From IMG/VR virus record IMGVR_UViG_3300034061_000055, positions 1 through 34,077 of that record: a stretch of DNA of 34,077 nucleotides. One strand, written 5' to 3'. Positions 30,111-34,077 of the stretch are shown here, one piece after another (position 1 is the first letter of the stretch; the number at the start of each line of letters is the position of its first letter). The position numbers and the translations under genes are program-made. The stretch is from a virus. Under the pieces are notes generated by a model. The model did no database searches, was not told where the DNA came from, and saw only the letters and a program-made list of their open reading frames with translations.

Positions 30111-30355
30111 TGGAATACGACAACAACAATCGAGGCTCGTTATTTAAGAACGACCGCAAAGACGATGCTAAATTTCCTGATTACAAAGGAAGCATTAATG
30201 TAGATGGTACTGACTACTGGCTATCAGCTTGGATTAAAGTCAGCAAGGATGGAAACAAGTTTATGTCTCTGTCTGTCAAGAACAAAAACGCTGATGCTTC
30301 TTTGCAGCCTAAGAAAAAAAATAAAGAAGAATTTGACGATTCAATGCCGTTTTAA
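30110..30355 (+). CDS. SSB-like small protein with acidic tip
   Basis: The 81-residue protein has MEYDNNNRGSLFKNDRKDDA, then KGSINVDGTDYWLSAWIKVS (26-45) and KFMSLSVKNK (50-59). This beta-strand pattern resembles DUF736-type OB-like phage proteins. It ends EEFDDSMPF, which resembles the acidic, Pro-Phe terminal tip by which SSB recruits partner proteins. It likely coats or organises single-stranded DNA with ERF. Real DNA binding is inference. Confidence 0.75.
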   Translation: MEYDNNNRGSLFKNDRKDDAKFPDYKGSINVDGTDYWLSAWIKVSKDGNKFMSLSVKNKNADASLQPKKKNKEEFDDSMPF

Positions 30356-30369
30356 GTTAATAGGGGAAA

Positions 30370-30436
30370 GCGGATGCTGTGCCAGTTGCGATCAAAAGCC
30401 TCTGATAACGCACAGACGCAGCGAGTACCCGCCTAA
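30370..30436 (+). ncRNA. Candidate structured element between SSB-like and wHTH genes
   Basis: CTGTGC (30377-30382) pairs with GCACAG (30410-30415). Inside, ATCA (30391-30394) pairs with TGAT (30403-30406), and GCG/CGC pairs flank it. A 20-codon frame runs from the ATG at 30374 to the TAA at 30434-30436, immediately followed by AGGAG of the next gene. The unusual base composition and length suggest a folded leader or small peptide. No known family can be named. Confidence 0.4.
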
Positions 30437-30447
30437 AGGAGAAAATA

Positions 30448-30762
30448 ATGGACTATAAAAGAATGTTTGACAGAATCTTTTCTGACTTCCCAAGAGTTAG
30501 GACTACAGACCCTATAACTTCTTTTGAAGCAGCAGAGGCTATTAAACCAGTAGTCGCTCAACATCACCAGATCATCTTAGACTGCCTAAAAACTCATGGT
30601 GCGTTAGGCAAAGATGGTATAGCTTCGTTGTCTGGATTAGATGGTAATCAAGTCGCTAGACGCTTAAACGAAATGAAAATAATTGGCTTGATTGAGTTGA
30701 CAGGAAACACAGTCAAATCTAACTCAGGCAGAAATGAAAGGGAATGGAATGTCGTTCGCTAA
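30448..30762 (+). CDS. Winged-helix DNA-binding protein
   Basis: The 104-residue protein is read from MDYKRMFDRIFSDFPRVRTT, with DPITSFEAAEAIKPVVAQHH (21-40) and then the winged-helix KDGIASLSGLDGNQVARRLN (about 55-74) and EMKIIGLIELTG. The basic C-terminus carries KSNSGRNEREW. A regulator of phage or host transcription is likely. It has a strong AAGGAG ribosome site after the structured gap. Confidence 0.75.
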   Translation: MDYKRMFDRIFSDFPRVRTTDPITSFEAAEAIKPVVAQHHQIILDCLKTHGALGKDGIASLSGLDGNQVARRLNEMKIIGLIELTGNTVKSNSGRNEREWNVVR

Positions 30763-31051
30763 AATTGAGATGGATGTTATTCAATGGGGTGAGGCTAGAC
30801 AGATTGTCCAGAACAGCACACCCTATGCCCAAGCAGTTAAAACTCGTGAGGAACTACAAGAACTGTTCACAGCCATTGCCAAAGGCGACAGGGCTGAAAT
30901 GGCAGACGCTTACGGGGATATTCTCGTAACCCTTGTAATGGGATGTGCTTGTGCTGATCTAGACCTTGTAGAGTGCTTTAAAGGCGCATACGAGGAGATT
31001 AAAGATCGCAAGGGTTATCTCAACAAAGAGGGTATCTTTGTCAAGCAATAA
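30749..31051 (+). CDS. MazG-like NTP pyrophosphohydrolase
   Basis: The 100-residue protein is read from MSFAKIEMDVIQWGE at 30749 behind AAGGGA; an earlier ATG adds five residues. It shows a MazG helical layout: REELQELFTAIAKGD (about 33-47), AEMADAYGDILVTLVMGCA (49-67), EEIKDRKGYLNKEGIFVKQ at the C-terminus. Acidic residues E-E-E and E-D in the two helices are expected to bind Mg2+. Phage MazG-like enzymes may alter nucleotide pools or ppGpp signals. Its stop overlaps the endolysin 3' end. Confidence 0.75.
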   Translation: MSFAKIEMDVIQWGEARQIVQNSTPYAQAVKTREELQELFTAIAKGDRAEMADAYGDILVTLVMGCACADLDLVECFKGAYEEIKDRKGYLNKEGIFVKQ

Positions 31052-31640
31052 GCACTTCTAATGCGTGAGCAATATGTTTCTGCCTATCAGCTAAACCTAT
31101 TGTTCCGCCATTGATCTTTTTAGTCATGGTTACATAGTCTCTGGCATCAGCGTATTGGTTTAGCTTGTGGGTATTCCAGAACCATCCAGCAGTCATGGCA
31201 GCATAGCGAGGTGTAGCTACTAGATCAGGATTAATAACAAAATCCTCACCGCAAGCAGTACCAGCATGATAATAGTTAGCATGACCAGTAAGTTGAATAC
31301 ACCCACGACCACGAAAGCGATAACCATCTCCAGACGACTCATCTCTGTTTCCCATCCTTGATGCGTAAACCTTGTTAGCAATCTTCTTAGGATTCCTAGC
31401 GTATTCGTTAGCCACTTCTATAGTTGGAAACCTAGACTTCCATAGCTTCATCAAAGTCTCAGCACGATAGTTTAAGTTCTCCTCAAGAACTTTAAAGTTA
31501 CCACACTCATGTCCACATTGACCAATAAATGATGCTTGTTGAGCAGGAGTAATAATTCCAAACCTTTGGAATGTCTCGTTTAACGCATCTACCCATTGTT
31601 CACCAATGTGAAGCAGTTTTAGTTTTTCACTTGTTACCAT
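31041..31640 (-). CDS. GH19-type endolysin
   Basis: The 199-residue protein has the GH19 chitinase/lysozyme fold: TPAQQASFIGQCGHECGNFK (31-50, catalytic Glu45), ENLNYRAETL (54-63), and FRGRGCIQLTGHANY (109-123), a hallmark of the family. It hydrolyses cell-wall glycan beta-1,4 bonds, so phage progeny can escape. No signal peptide is visible, so the holin should release it. It is the last gene of the lysis module and overlaps the spanin gene by 14 bases. Confidence 0.95.
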   Translation of the reverse strand: MVTSEKLKLLHIGEQWVDALNETFQRFGIITPAQQASFIGQCGHECGNFKVLEENLNYRAETLMKLWKSRFPTIEVANEYARNPKKIANKVYASRMGNRDESSGDGYRFRGRGCIQLTGHANYYHAGTACGEDFVINPDLVATPRYAAMTAGWFWNTHKLNQYADARDYVTMTKKINGGTIGLADRQKHIAHALEVLIA

Positions 31641-32124
31641 TTAGCAAATCTCTCATCTGATTGTACGAATCCACACACGCATTGAGTGCAGCAGTATTAC
31701 GATCACCCTGCGCTATTATTTCTGCGATGGCTTGGAGGGTTGCTCGCTCGGCATCAGAAGCTGTGTCAGTCTGTCTGTCAGGTTGACTGGTTGTTTCTGG
31801 ATTTGTGGGGGTAATGGGGGTACTTGTGGGGGCTTGTACACAACTTGGGGTGTTGAGCCGCACCCTACCATCCCTAATAGCACGATCAAGAGCAGATTGT
31901 TTCTGAGTGACAACATTGTTAACCTCCAAAAGTTTACCAGCAGTAGTGTTTAATTGTTCGTTGAGTTTCTGTTCTGTCTGACGAGATTCCTCATTCTTGC
32001 GAGCAATCTCAATCTGCATCTCTTTATCCCTGTCTGACCAACCGAAATGATATCCACCTCGGTATGTACCAAACAAGGTTATACAAAGAACAACCAGAAC
32101 CCAAGGTAGTGGTATGCCAAACAT
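31627..32124 (-). CDS. Rz: Rz-type inner-membrane spanin subunit
   Basis: The 165-residue protein starts with a transmembrane signal anchor (PLPWVLVVLCITLFGTYRGG, about 5-24), then a long helical charged coiled coil (about 35-90) and a Pro/Thr linker (TPITPTNPETTSQ) before a C-terminal helix. It works with Rz1 to fuse inner and outer membranes at the end of lysis. A complete Rz1 gene lies inside it in another frame. Confidence 0.85.
   Translation of the reverse strand: MFGIPLPWVLVVLCITLFGTYRGGYHFGWSDRDKEMQIEIARKNEESRQTEQKLNEQLNTTAGKLLEVNNVVTQKQSALDRAIRDGRVRLNTPSCVQAPTSTPITPTNPETTSQPDRQTDTASDAERATLQAIAEIIAQGDRNTAALNACVDSYNQMRDLLNGNK
31716..31916 (-). CDS. Rz1: Rz1-type outer-membrane lipoprotein nested in Rz
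   Basis: The 66-residue protein begins MLSLRNNLLLIVLLGMVGCG. A charged N-terminus, hydrophobic core and lipobox-like GMVGC (Cys19) define a lipoprotein signal. The mature part is Pro-rich (YKPPQVPPLPPQ, 27-38), as expected for Rz1. It is encoded entirely within Rz in another frame, a classical arrangement. It anchors in the outer membrane and contacts Rz. Confidence 0.88.
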   Translation of the reverse strand: MLSLRNNLLLIVLLGMVGCGSTPQVVYKPPQVPPLPPQIQKQPVNLTDRLTQLLMPSEQPSKPSQK

Positions 32125-32609
32125 TAGCCCACCTCTTTACGAGCCATAGCCAATTGCTCTCTATCGTGATCTGCTTCTAGCAATTCAGGAGGAGTAGTTG
32201 GAGGAGGAGGAGGTGTCCATGACTCATCCAAATCAGGGTTCTTAAAGTTTAACCAGTTAGGTGCTGACGATGTTGGCGACCATGAGGCTACAGGTGCTTG
32301 AACTACTGGAGGAGGGGTAGGTGTAGGAGGAGGCGTTGGAGTGCCTTGGATGGCGTTTAAAGCTGTTCCTACACCCTTCTTACCGATAACTCCACCAATA
32401 CCACCCACAATCAGCAGAACAATGTCGTTCAGCATCTTGGTGTATGCCATATCAATCGGGGCCATACTCTTAATAGGCTGGGTCACAAAAGTAACAGAGT
32501 AAAGCAAAGCAATAACAATAAAGCAAAGAATCAATGTGACCATAACGACCACAAAGCCCCATACATAGGTTTCTACTTCTTCAATTGTTGGTCTTTGTTT
32601 CTTGTACAT
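32124..32609 (-). CDS. Membrane protein of lysis module, holin/antiholin-like
   Basis: The 161-residue protein is read from ATG at 32609 (MYKKQRPTIEEVETYVWGF). A TTG upstream would add six residues. It has one strong TM helix (VVVMVTLILCFIVIALLYSV, about 20-39) and a second hydrophobic segment (LNDIVLLIVGGIGGVIG, about 60-76). A Pro/Thr-rich tail (PTPPPTPTPPP) follows. Its TM topology and position suggest an accessory holin or antiholin. It overlaps the spanin gene by 1 base. Confidence 0.65.
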   Translation of the reverse strand: MYKKQRPTIEEVETYVWGFVVVMVTLILCFIVIALLYSVTFVTQPIKSMAPIDMAYTKMLNDIVLLIVGGIGGVIGKKGVGTALNAIQGTPTPPPTPTPPPVVQAPVASWSPTSSAPNWLNFKNPDLDESWTPPPPPTTPPELLEADHDREQLAMARKEVG

Positions 32610-32787
32610 CGTTGACTTTCTTTTCAAGAATAGGGGCTACTAAATACTCAGGGCAAGTCTGGGTAAATAAGCACTTAGGCTTCTGGCAGCTAGCGTGAAC
32701 AAAATTATCGGGGTTTTGGCAGAAGTACCTGTAGCGATCTTCGCATCCAGATAGAAAGAGGACTGATATCAAAAAGATATATCTCAT
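32581..32787 (-). CDS. Small Cys-rich lipoprotein
   Basis: The 68-residue protein begins MRYIFLISVLFLSGCED. The short hydrophobic signal and lipobox (LSGC, Cys15) indicate a membrane-anchored lipoprotein. Mature part has CQNPDNFVHASCQKPKCLFT, with several Cys that may form disulphides in the periplasm. Similar small lipoproteins occur near lysis genes in aquatic phages. It could be a superinfection or envelope modifier. It overlaps its two neighbours by 4 and 29 bases. Confidence 0.75.
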   Translation of the reverse strand: MRYIFLISVLFLSGCEDRYRYFCQNPDNFVHASCQKPKCLFTQTCPEYLVAPILEKKVNDVQETKTNN

Positions 32788-32954
32788 GCCATCACATCCA
32801 CGGCCTTAACCCATTGAGTCTTGATCTCTTGGGCTTTTTGTTGTTCTTGGCATTGACGATTGAGTTCTGCCAACCTTTGCATATTCTGTTGATGGATAAC
32901 CCTATGAGCCTCCCATAGCATCCTAGCGTTCTCTTGATAAGTGGTAATTTTCAT
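32784..32954 (-). CDS. 56-residue helical coiled-coil protein
   Basis: MKITTYQENARMLWEAHRVI is followed by a Gln-rich helix (HQQNMQRLAELNRQCQEQQK, 21-40). The stop overlaps the lipoprotein ATG (ATGA), and the start overlaps the stop of the 49-residue gene. The gap would otherwise be empty, and the two tight overlaps strongly support translation. Function unknown. Confidence 0.65.
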   Translation of the reverse strand: MKITTYQENARMLWEAHRVIHQQNMQRLAELNRQCQEQQKAQEIKTQWVKAVDVMA

Positions 32955-33100
32955 AACCCAATCTTTCCAAGTAAAAGGTTAACAATCTTGTTAGACAAGT
33001 CATCAGGCAAGAACCTGAGAAACCCTAGAAACCACCAAGCAACACACCCATAGCAGAACACCCTGCAAAACAAGTCAAATTGCTTTTGGTACTCGTTCAC
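32951..33100 (-). CDS. 49-residue small membrane protein with GTG start
   Basis: Starts at GTG (33100), overlapping the stop of the 166-residue gene as GTGA, and ends at ATGA overlapping the next start. It has one hydrophobic Cys/Trp-rich membrane segment (CYGCVAWWFLGFLRFL, about 16-31) and an amphipathic C-terminus. It fits a tiny lysis-module membrane protein such as an antiholin. Role inferred only from topology and neighbours. Confidence 0.65.
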   Translation of the reverse strand: MNEYQKQFDLFCRVFCYGCVAWWFLGFLRFLPDDLSNKIVNLLLGKIGL

Positions 33101-33597
33101 CTACCACAACCGCCCTTCGGACATAGGCTCATCAATTCGTTAATGCCAATAAAAACTAAGAGTAGAACAAAAGCAACACCACCAATAATCATGGCTATCT
33201 CTTGCATTTCTTCTTCTTTAGCCTTGGCTTCTTTCTCGGCTCTCTTTAAAGCACTAATCTCTTTAGCATCATCTCTGTCCATCTCTGCTTGACGGGCTTT
33301 GATCTTGTTCCAAACATCGATCTTTCCTGTCTGCATGAACAACATCTTTAATTCTTCTTCAAAGGCTCTGGCTTGCTCTAGTGCCATCTCAATCTGTAGA
33401 GCAGCACCCATGTTCGAGCCTTTCTTCTCCCTCTTTGCTTGAAGCATAGCCTTAGTTGCTTGGCTCTTAGCATCAAACATCTTGCCGATCATGGGGGCAA
33501 GACCGCCTAGATCATTGGCTACCTTACTAGCCTTCTTGACCATCGAAATGGCACTTTGTAGGCCATTTAGAGCAGCAATGGGGTCTAAGGGAATCAC
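33097..33597 (-). CDS. Coiled-coil membrane protein of the lysis module
   Basis: The 166-residue protein has an N-terminal helical part (MIPLDPIAALNGLQSAISMV) and a long charged coil (about 60-130: KREKKGSNMGAALQIEMALE, RAEKEAKAKEEEMQE). A transmembrane helix follows near the C-terminus (IAMIIGGVAFVLLLVFIGI, about 133-151), then CPKGGCGR. It overlaps the holin gene by 4 bases. A tail-anchored virion or lysis regulator is plausible. No family is named. Confidence 0.7.
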   Translation of the reverse strand: MIPLDPIAALNGLQSAISMVKKASKVANDLGGLAPMIGKMFDAKSQATKAMLQAKREKKGSNMGAALQIEMALEQARAFEEELKMLFMQTGKIDVWNKIKARQAEMDRDDAKEISALKRAEKEAKAKEEEMQEIAMIIGGVAFVLLLVFIGINELMSLCPKGGCGR

Positions 33598-33809
33598 TTC
33601 TCAGCTTCCTTGCGAGCAATCTTTAGATGTTGATGCTTAAACCAAATATTAGCAACCAGACCAACAAAGCCGATAATCACACCACAAAGCGCACCAAATT
33701 CATTGGCTGATAAACCAAAGAACACAGCACTACCAGCACCACCATAGGTAGCTACTGAAGCTGTTTTACTTGCTACTGCTGATGCTACTTCTGTAGTGTG
33801 ATTGCTCAT
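33594..33809 (-). CDS. Holin, HP1/P2-like family
   Basis: The 71-residue protein has a short N-terminal TM-like segment (ASVATYGGAGSAVFFGLSAN, about 17-36), then LCGVIIGFVGLVANIWFKHQ (42-61) and a basic tail (LKIARKEAEK). This two-helix layout and the SVATYGGAGSA...GLSANE pattern match Phage_holin_2_3-type holins. It permeabilises the inner membrane for the endolysin. It directly follows the DUF6447-like gene and is coupled to the next gene by a 4-base overlap. Confidence 0.85.
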   Translation of the reverse strand: MSNHTTEVASAVASKTASVATYGGAGSAVFFGLSANEFGALCGVIIGFVGLVANIWFKHQHLKIARKEAEK

Positions 33810-34031
33810 TTACTTTGCCTCTACATCCGTTACTGTATTTAGAGATTGCTTCAACATTGTGAAAAAAGCATCTCTGCCAACTTGAAGCTGGTCAACATTA
33901 AACTTTGCAGACGATAACTTTCTGTCAAGGTCTGCGACATGGTTGATTAGTACTTGTTGTTCAGGAGTCATATCCTCGAACTGGTACTCTACTCCGTCAA
34001 TCGTCAATGGGGTTTTTGTGTTGTTGCCCAT
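33810..34031 (-). CDS. DUF6447-like small protein
   Basis: A 73-residue protein: TPLTIDGVEYQFEDMTPEQQ (8-27), then VLINHVADLDRKLSSAKFNV (28-47) and a final helix. The first part is the DUF6447 pattern, common in cyanophages and aquatic phages, with no known role. An acidic N-terminus and a coiled-coil middle suggest a small oligomer. It precedes the holin by direct abutment. It crosses the repeat copy at the right end of the window. Confidence 0.8.
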   Translation of the reverse strand: MGNNTKTPLTIDGVEYQFEDMTPEQQVLINHVADLDRKLSSAKFNVDQLQVGRDAFFTMLKQSLNTVTDVEAK

Positions 34032-34077
34032 GATTTTCCTTTAATGTGCCACTAAGTTCAGGTAGTGGCTTCCTGTT
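33951..34077. repeat. Direct repeat, right copy (circular assembly overlap)
   Basis: Identical to 1-127. It joins the holin-side end to the tail-fibre-side end of the circle, so transcription runs from the fibre genes straight into the lysis genes. Confidence 0.95.

Noticed and set aside
1-34077. Integrase, lysogeny attachment sites or tRNA genes
   Set aside because: No recombinase motifs, core repeats near a tRNA fragment, or cloverleaf-like sequences were seen; the Cro-like repressor alone does not show lysogeny.

Overview
The window is an essentially complete genome of a tailed phage, most likely a podovirus, assembled as a circle. The first 127 bases (1-127) are repeated exactly at the end (33951-34077), so the unit genome is 33,950 bp. 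The head and neck genes are a P22-type portal, an SU10-like major capsid protein, a large terminase and a P22 gp10-like neck protein. They are combined with an HP1-type holin, a GH19 endolysin, a nested Rz/Rz1 spanin pair and an S74 self-cleaving tail fibre. No integrase, tRNA gene or CRISPR array was seen. Moderate base composition, freshwater-phage-like small proteins and Gram-negative-type lysis genes suggest an uncultured aquatic phage of a Gram-negative host, possibly Burkholderiales; the host is inference.

Almost everything reads leftward (minus strand). The control centre is the divergent region at about 28,949-29,097. Rightward from it runs the only plus-strand operon (29,098-31,051): three tiny proteins, an ERF single-strand annealing protein, an SSB-like protein with an acidic MPF tip, a winged-helix protein and a MazG-like protein. 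Leftward runs a Cro-like repressor whose promoter abuts its start codon, a second HTH protein, a DUF1376-type replication protein with iteron-like repeats in its gene, a C5 cytosine methyltransferase carrying a nearly full-length second reading frame, an N6/N4 methyltransferase, a PD-(D/E)XK nuclease and small proteins. A near copy of the rightward promoter at 25,223-25,279 starts a second leftward early operon (25,175-23,353) ending in a Ref-like HNH nuclease and a strong terminator.

A promoter that overlaps this terminator appears to start the late operon. It runs leftward through small Cys-rich and basic proteins, a free-standing HNH nuclease, an ADP-ribosyltransferase-like protein, small and large terminase, portal, a 944-residue repeat-rich structural protein, scaffold, capsid, a second free-standing HNH nuclease, neck and tail proteins, candidate ejection proteins and the tail fibre. 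It continues across the assembly junction into holin, accessory membrane proteins, spanins and endolysin (34,031-31,041), where it meets the rightward operon tail to tail with an 11-base overlap.

The genome is tightly packed. Many junctions are ATGA, GTGA, TTGA or TAATG overlaps, and several proteins shorter than 60 residues fill what would otherwise be gaps. No gene-free stretch exceeds 300 bases; the longest is about 150 bp. The most unusual features are the dual-frame dcm gene, the repeated promoter/operator module, the capsid-downstream terminator that also buries the ribosome site of an HNH gene, and the ADP-ribosyltransferase next to the terminase genes.
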